In this document: positions 1-7,422 of the stretch, in pieces
Position numbering within the stretch: the stretch's first letter is position 1
Layout of the letters: each line of letters starts with the position of its first letter
Position numbers and translations under genes: made by a program
NCBI RefSeq assembly: GCF_000686525.1
Contig: NZ_KK365986.1
Location: forward strand, 71,995-135,994
Direction: 5' to 3'
Length of the DNA: 64,000 nucleotides
Source of the DNA: Desulfonatronovibrio hydrogenovorans DSM 9292
GTDB taxonomy: Bacteria; Desulfobacterota; Desulfovibrionia; Desulfovibrionales; Desulfonatronovibrionaceae
Notes under the pieces: model-generated
Told to the model about the DNA's origin: nothing
The model's database searches: none
Seen by the model: only the letters and a program-made list of their open reading frames with translations

Positions 1-165
1 CTTCAGGACTTTGACCTGACCGCTGTATTCCTGAGCCAACTCTTCAACCACTGGAGCAATGGCCCTGCAGGGTCCACACCATGGAGCCCAGAAATCCACC
101 AATACCGGCAGATCGCATTTGAGAACTTCTGCTTCAAAAGTATTGTCAGTAACTTGATTTGCCAT
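1..165 (-). CDS. trxA: Thioredoxin, N-terminal part, cut by window start
   Basis: This is the first 55 codons of a thioredoxin; the rest lies outside the window. The protein begins [15 protein letters not shown] and carries the active site WAPWCGPC (redox WCGPC) at about residues 29-33, followed by the conserved [11 protein letters not shown] helix. Thioredoxin is a cytoplasmic disulfide reductase recharged by thioredoxin reductase. The start ATG at 163-165 is preceded by a good ribosome binding site (TAAAAGGAGA). The frame is unambiguous although a longer frame overlaps it. A sigma-70-like promoter lies upstream at 223-252. Confidence 0.95.
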   Translation of the reverse strand, partial: MANQVTDNTFEAEVLKCDLPVLVDFWAPWCGPCRAIAPVVEELAQEYSGQVKVLK

Positions 166-222
166 TTTCGTCTCCTTTTATTGTGGAAGTTATAAGTGCC
201 AGATTGTTGCATCTGACAATCA

Positions 223-252
223 ATATTAAGGTAAGTGTAAAAAACATGTCAA
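223..252 (-). promoter_or_regulatory. Sigma-70 promoter of trxA
   Basis: Read on the minus strand, TTGACA (247-252) is followed after 18 bases by TAATAT (223-228), close to the sigma-70 consensus. Initiation would fall near 216, giving a leader of about 50 bases before the thioredoxin start. Confidence 0.6.
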
Positions 253-535
253 CCCTAATCAGGACTTTAACTCTACAAGACTTGGGCGGATGATGCCCGG
301 CTGTTTCAGAGAAGTGGCCGAATTTGTTTCTGGCCCGGACCTGACCGGGTTGGATCTGTACCATCTTTTGAAATCAGTTTTAACTTTTTATCTCCATAAA
401 GCAAGTGAGATTTATGAGCATGCCCTTTTACTGGAGGAGTTTTATTGGTCATCTCACCTAAATCCGGTCGGCAAAGTCCATGGTGGGTGCTGACAATTTC
501 ATCCAGTCCTTGAGTCTTTCTTGTATCGTGAGAAC

Positions 536-717
536 AAGCCCAGCAGCGAGGAGGAGGGTCTCGATCTGGAGGGCTGCGGCAGGCTTGACCTGGCCTGGAG
601 TTATGTCCTATAGGAAATTTATGTCAGGCTTGCCGGGTCATGGACGCTTGGAAAGTCTGCTTCAATCAAAGTTCAGGACTGGCAGTGATGCGCCATGCAT
701 GGTCCTGGGCTTTTTTT
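536..717 (+). ncRNA. Candidate structured small RNA, possibly 6S RNA (ssrS)
   Basis: The stretch between trxA and greA has no convincing gene but folds well. AAGCCCAG (536-543) pairs perfectly with CTGGGCTT (705-712), closing a span of about 177 bases. Inside it, GGCAGGCTTGAC (578-589) pairs along its full 12 bases, two as G-U, with GTCAGGCTTGCC (623-634). The element ends in a run of seven T (711-717). A closing stem, a large middle bubble and an apical hairpin over about 180 bases is the plan of 6S RNA, which sequesters sigma-70 RNA polymerase. I could not match 6S primary-sequence signatures and see no clear promoter. The T run could instead belong to a local hairpin using CAGGAC/GTCCTG (675-680/703-708). 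Confidence 0.35.
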
Positions 718-756
718 AATTGAAACGGTTTTGCCGAAAACAACCAAGGAAGGAAA

Positions 757-1248
757 ATGAGCAGCATACCAATATCCATTGAGGGATTTGAAAGGGTTAA
801 GCGCGAACTGGAGAAGCTGGAGGCAGAGAGACCTGAAGTGATTCAGGCCATAAAAGAGGCCAGGGAAGAAGGAGACCTGCGGGAAAACGCCGGATATGAT
901 GCGGCCCGGGAAAGGCAGGGCATGTTAGAGGCCAAGATCTCCTATATCAAATCAAGAATTCCCCAGTTTAACGTCATTGATCTGAATACAATGGATGGCC
1001 AAAAAGTCTGCTATGGGGCCACGGTAAAGATTGAGAACATTGATACCGAAGAAGTCAGGGAATACACTCTGCTGGGACCGGATGAGACGGATTACGTCAA
1101 AGGGGCAATCTCGGTTTTTTCTCCTGTGGCTAAGGCCCTGCTGGGCAAGGAAGTGGGAGATGAGGTGGTGGTCAATGCTCCCAAGGGTAAAATCGAGTAC
1201 GAGATAATATCTCTTGAATTCAGAGGGCCGGTGGTCCCTGCTGAATAA
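757..1248 (+). CDS. greA: Transcription elongation factor GreA
   Basis: GreA rescues backtracked RNA polymerase by stimulating cleavage of the extruded RNA end. The 163-residue product has the usual GreA length. The N-terminal antiparallel coiled coil contains the signature REEGDLRENAGYDAARERQ (about residues 36-54), whose acidic tip residues (D and E of GDLRENA) coordinate Mg in the polymerase channel. The C-terminal FKBP-like domain follows from about residue 80 (VCYGATVKIEN, then EVGDEVVVNAPKGKIEYEI). The ATG at 757 is preceded by AAGGAAGGAAA. The gene follows the candidate structured RNA and lies 20 bases ahead of the ElyC-like gene, so the two may be co-transcribed. Confidence 0.95.
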   Translation: MSSIPISIEGFERVKRELEKLEAERPEVIQAIKEAREEGDLRENAGYDAARERQGMLEAKISYIKSRIPQFNVIDLNTMDGQKVCYGATVKIENIDTEEVREYTLLGPDETDYVKGAISVFSPVAKALLGKEVGDEVVVNAPKGKIEYEIISLEFRGPVVPAE

Positions 1249-1268
1249 CCAGACAGAGGCAATGGTGA

Positions 1269-2051
1269 ATGGAACCGGTTTTTCTGTTTAAAAAGCTCAT
1301 CTCCAGGTTGATCTTTCCTCTGCCGCTGACCCTGCAGATGGTGCTTCTGGGCCTGGTCCTGCTGGTTTTCGGCAAAAGAAAAGCAGGCTTTTTTTTTGTT
1401 TTCCTGGGGGCCGGTCTTCTGGGGGGCATGGCAGTGGAACCCGTGGCAGACAGGTTTTTACAGTCCATTGAGCAGCAGTATCAGCCAATAAATGAACGGC
1501 TGGGCCATAACGTGCCATATGTGGTGGTTCTTGGAGGTGGCCATGACTCTCAGGATAATTTTCCGCCGACTTCCCAGCTGGGTTCATCTTCCCTGTCCAG
1601 AGTGGTGGAAGGGGTCCGGATGGCCGGGCTTCATCCGGAAGCTCAGCTGATTTTCAGTGGGGGAAGGATTAATGATCCGGTTCCCCATTCCCAGGTGGCA
1701 GCCCTTGCTGCCCTTCAGCTTGGTGTTGAACCACACAGAATCCTTACCGAATCAGAAGCCCTTGATACTGAAGACGAGGCCAGGGCTGTTAAAGAGATGG
1801 TCTCAGGAAAACCTTTTATTCTGGTGACTTCGGCTTCACATATGCCCAGGGCCATGCAGATATTCAGGTATCACGGCATGAATCCTGTTCCTTCTCCTGC
1901 GGATTACCTGGCCAGGGAAAAGCAGTACACGCCCTGGAGTTACTTTCCCAGTGCCAGGGGTCTGGAAAAGATGGAGAGGGTCTTTTACGAGCGGCTGGGC
2001 CTGGCCTGGGCCTCCATCAGAGGAATCATCCCAGCAGAGACGGTTGATTAA
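1269..2051 (+). CDS. DUF218 (ElyC/SanA/YdcF-like) inner-membrane protein
   Basis: The 260-residue protein resembles the ElyC/YdcF group. Two hydrophobic segments (about residues 16-34 and 38-55) are followed by a DUF218 domain. Visible motifs are VPYVVVLGGGHDS (about 82-94), LIFSGGR near 127, DTEDEARAVKE (about 164-174) and FILVTSASHMPRAMQIFRYHG (about 181-201). E. coli ElyC affects peptidoglycan and lipid-carrier metabolism in the envelope; the biochemical activity of the domain is poorly known. The domain should face the periplasm. It starts 20 bases after greA. Assignment to the DUF218 family is firm, a specific function is not. Confidence 0.8.
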   Translation: MEPVFLFKKLISRLIFPLPLTLQMVLLGLVLLVFGKRKAGFFFVFLGAGLLGGMAVEPVADRFLQSIEQQYQPINERLGHNVPYVVVLGGGHDSQDNFPPTSQLGSSSLSRVVEGVRMAGLHPEAQLIFSGGRINDPVPHSQVAALAALQLGVEPHRILTESEALDTEDEARAVKEMVSGKPFILVTSASHMPRAMQIFRYHGMNPVPSPADYLAREKQYTPWSYFPSARGLEKMERVFYERLGLAWASIRGIIPAETVD

Positions 2052-2075
2052 AATCCTTTTCAAAGGCTTGGAAAT

Positions 2076-3212
2076 TTATCTGTATCCAGCCTTAAACCTG
2101 ACTACCTTGGGAAGATAGTCGCGGGTCTCCTGATAGGGCAGGTTGCGGACAAGGTGGTTGTAAACCTGGGTGCTGTTCATGCTGTTGATCCGGTTGAAGG
2201 CCTGGTCCCTGTTCCGATCAAAAGCCCTTAAGACATTTCCGCTGCCTGTATTGTACCCGGCGATGACGCAGTACTCCCTGGACCGGGCATTGCTGACCCG
2301 GGCCAGATAACGGGTGAACAAGATGTGCAGATAGGCCGACCCCATCCTGATGTTGTTTTCCGGTACAAATAAATAATCCCTGGTGGGAATTCCGTCCCGG
2401 TTGTAGATCAGTCGGTGCGCATCTCTGCCTCCTGTCTCAGGAACGATCTGCATCAGACCGTAAGCCGGGACATGGCTGACTGCGTAAGGATTAAAGCTGC
2501 TTTCAGCCTCAATAATGGCATAGACAAGGGCTGGTTCCAGGTTGAAGCGCCTGGACTGAGACATGACATGGTTCTGGAAGCGCCGCTGCTGACCCTGGTT
2601 GTGTTCCCTGATCATGTTGAAGGTGACGAAGTGTCTTCTCCGGTTATTATAGGTGTCAGTTTTGGAGGCGGTTCGCATCAGATGGTCAGCGAACCGTCCG
2701 GCTCGCCATTCCCAGCGCACTGGCTGGTTTTCATGATCCCTGACTACGTTTAGCAAAAACGGTTCGCCCCCGACATTTACCTCCCTGTCTGATAGAAGGT
2801 CCACCTGGCCAGGGTCTTCGGGTGTCAGAAGGGTGTTGATGATGGCTGTTCTGAGTTTCTCCTGGGGATTTCTCCGGTCCACAGTCTCTACCCTGATGAC
2901 TCCGGTTTCAAAATTGACCACAGCTCTGGTTTGATAGTCATCAGTATACTTGACGTATTCTTTCGGAGTTGGGATCTTTTCATCTCCCCATTCCTTGATC
3001 AGCTTTTCAAGCATGCTCTGGAGCTGCTGCCTGATGAGGCTGTCCAAGGCTCCGACTCCAGTAGATGGAACTGCTGAGCTGAATCCAGGAACAGTTCCCC
3101 TTGCCACCTGCTCTCCAAGACTTACTGCCCTGTGTACGTCGGTGGCTTTGCAGCCCGTTCCCAGGACAAGGGCTGATACACTGAAGCCCAGCAAGAATTC
3201 CCGTCGGTTCAT
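2076..3212 (-). CDS. MltC-like membrane-bound lytic murein transglycosylase (lipoprotein)
   Basis: The 378-residue protein cleaves peptidoglycan glycan strands. It starts MNRREFLLGFSVSALVLGTGC, a signal with twin arginines and an LGTGC lipobox, so it should be lipid-anchored. Residues about 50-215 match the N-terminal domain of MltC (for example VNFETGVIRVETVD). The catalytic SLT domain follows with ALVYAIIEAESSFNPYAVSHVPAYGLMQI (about 227-255; E of AEASF-type motif is the likely acid) and AGYNTGSGNVLRAF near 321. Its start overlaps the stop of the upstream iron-sulfur gene by four bases, showing translational coupling. It ends convergently with the ElyC-like gene. Confidence 0.85.
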   Translation of the reverse strand: MNRREFLLGFSVSALVLGTGCKATDVHRAVSLGEQVARGTVPGFSSAVPSTGVGALDSLIRQQLQSMLEKLIKEWGDEKIPTPKEYVKYTDDYQTRAVVNFETGVIRVETVDRRNPQEKLRTAIINTLLTPEDPGQVDLLSDREVNVGGEPFLLNVVRDHENQPVRWEWRAGRFADHLMRTASKTDTYNNRRRHFVTFNMIREHNQGQQRRFQNHVMSQSRRFNLEPALVYAIIEAESSFNPYAVSHVPAYGLMQIVPETGGRDAHRLIYNRDGIPTRDYLFVPENNIRMGSAYLHILFTRYLARVSNARSREYCVIAGYNTGSGNVLRAFDRNRDQAFNRINSMNSTQVYNHLVRNLPYQETRDYLPKVVRFKAGYR

Positions 3213-4189
3213 GGTCTTTGGATCTGGTTGTCAATGGTTACTGAACAGGATCTATTTTTCTGTCCTTCAATCAGTCGGGTCAGTTCCAGGGGAGGGCATT
3301 TACCGGTGTTGCGGACCAGGCTCAGGCACTGATTGACGCACTTGGCGGTACAGACTCCGCATCCCATACATAGTTCTGTGTTGACAACCGGTCCGTGGCC
3401 GGTCAAGGAGATGGCCCTGAACTGGCATGAACGGACGCATTCCCTGCAGGCAACACATTCGTCCCCTTGCACTCTGGCGGTGAATCCAGATGAAGCCAGC
3501 ATGGGTACGCCCTTTTGGTGAGCCTGGATGGCTCCGCAGCAGCAGGAGCAGCAATTGCATATGGCATAAAACCGGCCCAGCATGGCTTCCTTGAAAAAGG
3601 CATGATGGACGTGCCCTCTGTCGTGCTCCTGTTCAAGGATTGCAGTTGCCTCTGCCTGGCTGATCCTTCTGGATTTTCTGGGGTGGTGTTCGGCAATGAA
3701 GCTTGCAAAGGGTTCCCCAATAATAAGGCACACATCCAAGGGCAGGCATGGATCAGGACTGGTGGCCCTGCAGGGACATTCCAGGGCCACGATGTGGTCC
3801 GGGTTTTTCAGGACTAGATCCCTGGCCTTGGTATAGGGAATGACCTGTTCCAGGTCTCCCAAATTTATGCTCTTGCTTACCTTGACCAGTTTCCTGGCTT
3901 CATTCAGAGGCAGGGCCTTGCCATGATATTCCTGGGCGAAGTTGATTTTGGCCTGGCTGGTGCTCCTCCGGGGTTTCGCCCCGGGACCATGGACAATTAT
4001 TTTCCACAGGGATTTTAATATGCTGGCCAGGGGATGTCTTCCGGTCCCGATCCCAATATATAGATAGGGCCATCTGGCATAGATGTATCCGTGAACCCTT
4101 GAAGACAGGCGGCAATCTTTGCTGGCCTGTTCTGTGAAAAAGGCTCGGGTGGACGGTTTTATGAGTTTGGCAATAAAAAGGGGTTTCAT
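3209..4189 (-). CDS. Cys-rich 4Fe-4S protein with C-terminal double ferredoxin domain
   Basis: The 326-residue protein ends in a two-cluster ferredoxin module: CVACRECVRSC (about 252-262) and CMGCGVCTAKC (about 280-290). Upstream lies a further Cys cluster, ECPCRATSPDPCLPLDVC (about 145-162), and an unusual ICNCCSCCC run near residue 217, enough for at least one extra metal centre. No membrane segment or export signal is clear. Such proteins are commonly electron carriers or reductase subunits in anaerobes; I cannot assign a partner. It overlaps the MltC-like gene by ATGA, so the two form an operon of no obvious shared function. Confidence 0.75.
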   Translation of the reverse strand: MKPLFIAKLIKPSTRAFFTEQASKDCRLSSRVHGYIYARWPYLYIGIGTGRHPLASILKSLWKIIVHGPGAKPRRSTSQAKINFAQEYHGKALPLNEARKLVKVSKSINLGDLEQVIPYTKARDLVLKNPDHIVALECPCRATSPDPCLPLDVCLIIGEPFASFIAEHHPRKSRRISQAEATAILEQEHDRGHVHHAFFKEAMLGRFYAICNCCSCCCGAIQAHQKGVPMLASSGFTARVQGDECVACRECVRSCQFRAISLTGHGPVVNTELCMGCGVCTAKCVNQCLSLVRNTGKCPPLELTRLIEGQKNRSCSVTIDNQIQRP

Positions 4190-4426
4190 CTTCGTGTCCT
4201 TGGGTGATTCTAGAAAATGAGTATAAAAAAAAGGTCAAGAATTCACAACTCCAGACTGCAAGACACTTTGGACCAGATTTGAGGGGGTTGTAAAGACCAA
4301 GGCTTGGTGCTACATTTTCGTAGCTGACTGACGGGCATGGGTTTGATCCAGGCCCGGGTGTTCTAGTTTAAATACAGGATTGTATCTTCCCTGATCCAGG
4401 GAAATAAGGAAAACTGGAGGTAAAGA

Positions 4427-5773
4427 ATGCAGGAGCCAGTGGTATTCAACTGCCGGAATGCCGATGATGTGACCAAGGCGGTGAAAGAGTATAATATCAG
4501 TTTTGTCCAGTTCTGGTTTGTTGATGTTCTGGGAACTTTGAAAAGCTTCCAGGTGACGCCCAGTGAACTGGAAGAGGCCTTTGAGGAAGGAATGGGTTTT
4601 GACGGTTCCTCCATTGAAGGATTTGCCAGAATTCATGAAAGTGATATGGTGGCTTTTCCCGATCCAACCACATTTCAGCTTGTTTCCTGGCGTCCCATGG
4701 AAAGGCCTGTGGCCAGAATGTTCTGCGATATAAAGAATCCTGACGGCACTCCTTATGAAGGGGACAGCCGTTACGTGCTCAAGAGGATCCTGAACAAGGC
4801 TGCTGAAGACGGATACAGTTTTTATGTCGGCCCTGAGCTGGAATTCTTTCTGTTTGAGAGTTCTCGAGAGCCCAAGACCCTTGATTTCGGTGGTTATTTT
4901 GATGCTCCGCCCCTTGATCTGGCCAATGACATCCGGAGAGACATCATTCACGGACTGAACAGCATGGGCATTGTGGTGGAGTACAGCCATCACGAGGTTG
5001 CCCCAAGCCAGCATGAGATAGACCTGAGGTATCAGGAGGCCCTTAAAATGGCCGATACAGCGGTGACTTACAGGGTCATAGCCAAAGAAGTGGCCAGAAG
5101 GCACGGGTGCTACGCCAGTTTTATGCCCAAACCCCTGTTCGGGGAAAACGGCAGCGGCATGCACGTGCACCAGTCACTATTCAGGAACGGGAGAAATGTG
5201 TTTTACGATGCTTCTGCCCCGGATTCTCTGAGCAAGGAGTGCAAACACTATATTGCCGGACTTCTCAGGCATGCCAATGAGATTACTGCAGTCTGCAACC
5301 AGTGGGTGAATTCATACAAAAGGCTCGTCCCAGGATATGAAGCTCCTGTTTATGTTGCCTGGGCCAGGAGAAACAGGACTTCTCTGGTTCGGGTACCCAT
5401 GTACAAACCGGGCAAGGAGACTGCCACCAGGATCGAGTTGCGCTCTCCTGATCCAGCCTGCAATCCCTATCTGGCCTTTGCCTGCATGCTGGCAGCCGGC
5501 CTCAAGGGAATGGAGGAAAAGTACGTTCTGCCTGATGCAGTGGAGGCAGACATCTTTGAGATGAACCAGGAAGAAAGAAGAAAGCATGGAATTCCAAGCC
5601 TTCCGGGCAGCCTTTTTGAAGCTGTGGAGGCACTGGAAGAGAGCAATGTGGTCAAAGAAGCCCTGGGCGATCACATTTTCAGGAATTTCATTGCCAACAA
5701 AAAGATTGAATGGGACAACTACCGGACTCAGGTCACAGAGTATGAAATAAAGAAATACCTGCCCATTCTCTAG
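4427..5773 (+). CDS. glnA: Glutamine synthetase, type I (alpha-like)
   Basis: This enzyme makes glutamine from glutamate, ammonia and ATP. The 448-residue length fits the GSI-alpha class. Signatures are MGFDGSSIEGFARIHESDM (about 52-70), YVGPELEFFLF (Mg-binding glutamates, about 141-151), HHEVAPSQHEI near 191, MPKPLFGENGSGMHVHQSL (about 229-247) and NRTSLVRVP (about 321-329). At the position of the adenylylated tyrosine of the enteric enzyme (NLYDLPPEE) this protein has DIFEMNQEE, so the tyrosine is phenylalanine and adenylylation control is not expected. The ATG follows ACTGGAGGTAAAG. The gene is monocistronic, ending at a strong terminator. Confidence 0.95.
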   Translation: MQEPVVFNCRNADDVTKAVKEYNISFVQFWFVDVLGTLKSFQVTPSELEEAFEEGMGFDGSSIEGFARIHESDMVAFPDPTTFQLVSWRPMERPVARMFCDIKNPDGTPYEGDSRYVLKRILNKAAEDGYSFYVGPELEFFLFESSREPKTLDFGGYFDAPPLDLANDIRRDIIHGLNSMGIVVEYSHHEVAPSQHEIDLRYQEALKMADTAVTYRVIAKEVARRHGCYASFMPKPLFGENGSGMHVHQSLFRNGRNVFYDASAPDSLSKECKHYIAGLLRHANEITAVCNQWVNSYKRLVPGYEAPVYVAWARRNRTSLVRVPMYKPGKETATRIELRSPDPACNPYLAFACMLAAGLKGMEEKYVLPDAVEADIFEMNQEERRKHGIPSLPGSLFEAVEALEESNVVKEALGDHIFRNFIANKKIEWDNYRTQVTEYEIKKYLPIL

Positions 5774-5810
5774 GGCGAAGGCTTAACGCATCGCAGGGGC
5801 TTTTCTCAAA

Positions 5811-5846
5811 GGCCGGACCGAGTCGGATGAAATCGGTCCGGCCTGC
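5811..5846 (+). terminator. Rho-independent terminator of glnA
   Basis: GGCCGGACCG (5811-5820) pairs perfectly over 10 bases with CGGTCCGGCC (5834-5843). The tail TGCCTGTTT is only moderately T-rich. It lies 38 bases after the glnA stop and may also stop transcription from the convergent selenoprotein gene. Confidence 0.65.
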
Positions 5847-5909
5847 CTGTTTAATGTGTTGGGGAATGCTATCCTGGGTTTTGACCGGGTCTGTATTGAA
5901 CTGTTCTAA

Positions 5910-6110
5910 TCAGAACCGGTCACAGGGGATGGATGCAAGACAATCTTCCAGATACTCGGTCATGGACTCGCTCAACTCGTTGACTGAAAACTTCCTGTTG
6001 CAGGACCTGCAATACAGATATACGTTTTTTCAGGTTCTGATGACTTTCAGTTCCCGCTGGTCGTGGGGACAGACCGGGGAAGAATGGATTGCAGTTGATG
6101 TCTGATTCAT
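5910..6110 (-). CDS. Small dual-CXXC-type selenoprotein, in-frame UGA read as selenocysteine
   Basis: Translating through one in-frame TGA (6030-6032) gives 66 residues: VCPHDQRELKVIRT, then U27, KNVYLYCRSCNRKF and a C-terminal helix ending SIPCDRF. Reading continues in good protein-like sequence on both sides of the TGA, with CRSC directly after it and a zinc-ribbon-like pattern. A hairpin nearly identical in its apex to the E. coli fdhF SECIS starts 12 bases after the TGA. I recall a small dual CXXC (seleno)protein family in Desulfovibrio relatives that ends in a CDR-type motif, in which Cys can occupy the U position. Function is unknown, but a thiol/selenol redox role is plausible. The ATG at 6108-6110 has no strong ribosome binding site, so an upstream non-ATG start is possible. 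It would normally be missed or split in annotation. Confidence 0.75.
5995..6032 (-). promoter_or_regulatory. Bacterial SECIS element with its UGA codon
   Basis: On the minus strand the UGA (6030-6032) is followed after 12 bases by a hairpin (5995-6017). Its apex TTGCAGGTCCTGCAA forms a six-base-pair stem with G and U exposed in the loop, extended by CTG/CAG pairs across a small bulge. The E. coli fdhF SECIS apex reads TTGCAGGTCTGCA, differing by a single inserted C. Spacing and loop fit SelB recognition. Confidence 0.75.
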
Positions 6111-6211
6111 GGTGATTGTCAGTACTGGCTGGATGTGTTAATGATATTTTCAAAGTTGTTTTAATGGCCGCATGCTCAGTAAATTTAAAGCGTTTGTCAA
6201 GGCGTGGATCC

Positions 6212-6967
6212 ATGGATAAGTTTGGATATTTCTCAGGAGAACTGGCTGACGAAACTCTTAAAGAAGCTGCAGACACTTTTTTTGGCCGGAGAAAAAAGAT
6301 AGATCAGGAGCTGGAGCTCTTTTCCCAGCAGGTTGAGCAGGTCAGAAAAAAAGCCAGGGAAGTGGAATCCAGGGCTGCCTGCCTCAATCAGGCCCTTCCT
6401 GGACAAGATTCAAGGTTTGATTTCTGGCAGGCCCTGGGTCTGGAGAAAAGCTTGTATGCCAAAGCCCTGGCTGAGTGTTCAGAGCAAGTATCCAGGCCTG
6501 TATCCCTGACTTTAAGGGGCAGGTATGAGAAGACCCTGGTTCAGCTTTATGAAGAGCTCAGGCTGAAAGTTGATGACTACCTGTTCGGCCGATATATTGA
6601 TCATCCGGAAATCAAGGGGAAAAAGACCCTTACCCCCAACCTTGCAGCCCTTAAAAAATGGTCAAAGGACCTTAACCAGGAAATTGAGAAGGTCAATTGT
6701 TCCAACCGGCCCGACGATGTCCTGGCTTTTACCCGCAGGATGGACATTGAGGAAAGCTCTAAACGGGAGAGTGTCGGATCAGGACTGGAGTACCGCTTTA
6801 ACCAGGAGCTGTGCTTCAAGCCCGTGGATTTTGATTCCCTCGAACTTAAGGAATACCCTGAACTTTCCAGGGACAAAAAGATCCGGAAAATAATTGCAGA
6901 AGTGGCTGGTCGGATCTTTGACCACAAAAAAAATGAGATCAAAAAAATCCTCAACAGCCTGCAGTAA
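6212..6967 (+). CDS. Uncharacterised coiled-coil protein
   Basis: I do not recognise this 251-residue protein. It starts MDKFGYFSGELADETLKEAA, is strongly charged, and has a predicted coiled coil at about residues 30-60 (FGRRKKIDQELELFSQQVEQ region). The rest is mainly helical, ending KKNEIKKILNSLQ. There is no signal peptide or membrane segment. A start 96 bases upstream is possible, but the residues it adds look non-coding. It is divergent from the selenoprotein gene and 40 bases ahead of queF, possibly in one transcript. Confidence 0.6.
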   Translation: MDKFGYFSGELADETLKEAADTFFGRRKKIDQELELFSQQVEQVRKKAREVESRAACLNQALPGQDSRFDFWQALGLEKSLYAKALAECSEQVSRPVSLTLRGRYEKTLVQLYEELRLKVDDYLFGRYIDHPEIKGKKTLTPNLAALKKWSKDLNQEIEKVNCSNRPDDVLAFTRRMDIEESSKRESVGSGLEYRFNQELCFKPVDFDSLELKEYPELSRDKKIRKIIAEVAGRIFDHKKNEIKKILNSLQ

Positions 6968-7007
6968 CTACCTGTTCACAGCAGCCAATTGAAAGCAGAG
7001 GCAAAAT

Positions 7008-7421
7008 ATGCACGACGATACTTCATCCCTGACCCTTTTGGGCAGGACAAAAGCCGATTATCCTTCTAGGGTGGATTCGGACATCCTTGAAACTTTTCCC
7101 AACCGGTTTCCTCAAAGAGATTATCAGGTGGTAATGGCCACCGACGAGTTCACCTCTCTTTGCCCGGTTACAGGGCAGCCAGATTATGGAACTATTGAGG
7201 TTCGATATGTTCCTGACCAGCAGTGTATTGAATCCAAGTCCCTGAAGATCTATCTTTTCAGCTATCGCCAGGAGCCTACATTCATGGAAACCGTGGTCAA
7301 CAGGATTCTGGATGATCTGGTGGCCAGATGCAGCCCCAGACAGATGAAGGTGACTGGCAGGTTCAAGGCCAGGGGCGGCATAGCCATAGATGTGGCAGCC
7401 GAATACAGCCGGGAAGGCTGA
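7008..7421 (+). CDS. queF: NADPH-dependent 7-cyano-7-deazaguanine reductase QueF (unimodular)
   Basis: QueF reduces the nitrile of preQ0 to the amine preQ1 in queuosine biosynthesis, using NADPH. The 137-residue length fits the short, unimodular class that assembles as a decamer from T-fold units. TDEFTSLCPVTGQPDYGTIE (about 45-64) contains the nucleophilic Cys (SLCP) and the aspartate of PDYG. ESKSLKIYLFSYR (about 75-87) is the QueF nucleotide-binding motif. The ATG is preceded by GCAGAGGC. No other queuosine gene lies in the window. Confidence 0.92.
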   Translation: MHDDTSSLTLLGRTKADYPSRVDSDILETFPNRFPQRDYQVVMATDEFTSLCPVTGQPDYGTIEVRYVPDQQCIESKSLKIYLFSYRQEPTFMETVVNRILDDLVARCSPRQMKVTGRFKARGGIAIDVAAEYSREG

Positions 7422-7422
7422 T

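Noticed and set aside
290-719. Two short plus-strand frames between trxA and greA
   Set aside because: No ribosome sites, odd composition and no family resemblance; the region is better explained as a structured RNA plus leader sequence.
5827-6276. Open frames on both strands between glnA and the coiled-coil gene
   Set aside because: They are shadows of the selenoprotein gene in another frame; only the UGA-interrupted minus frame gives protein-like sequence.
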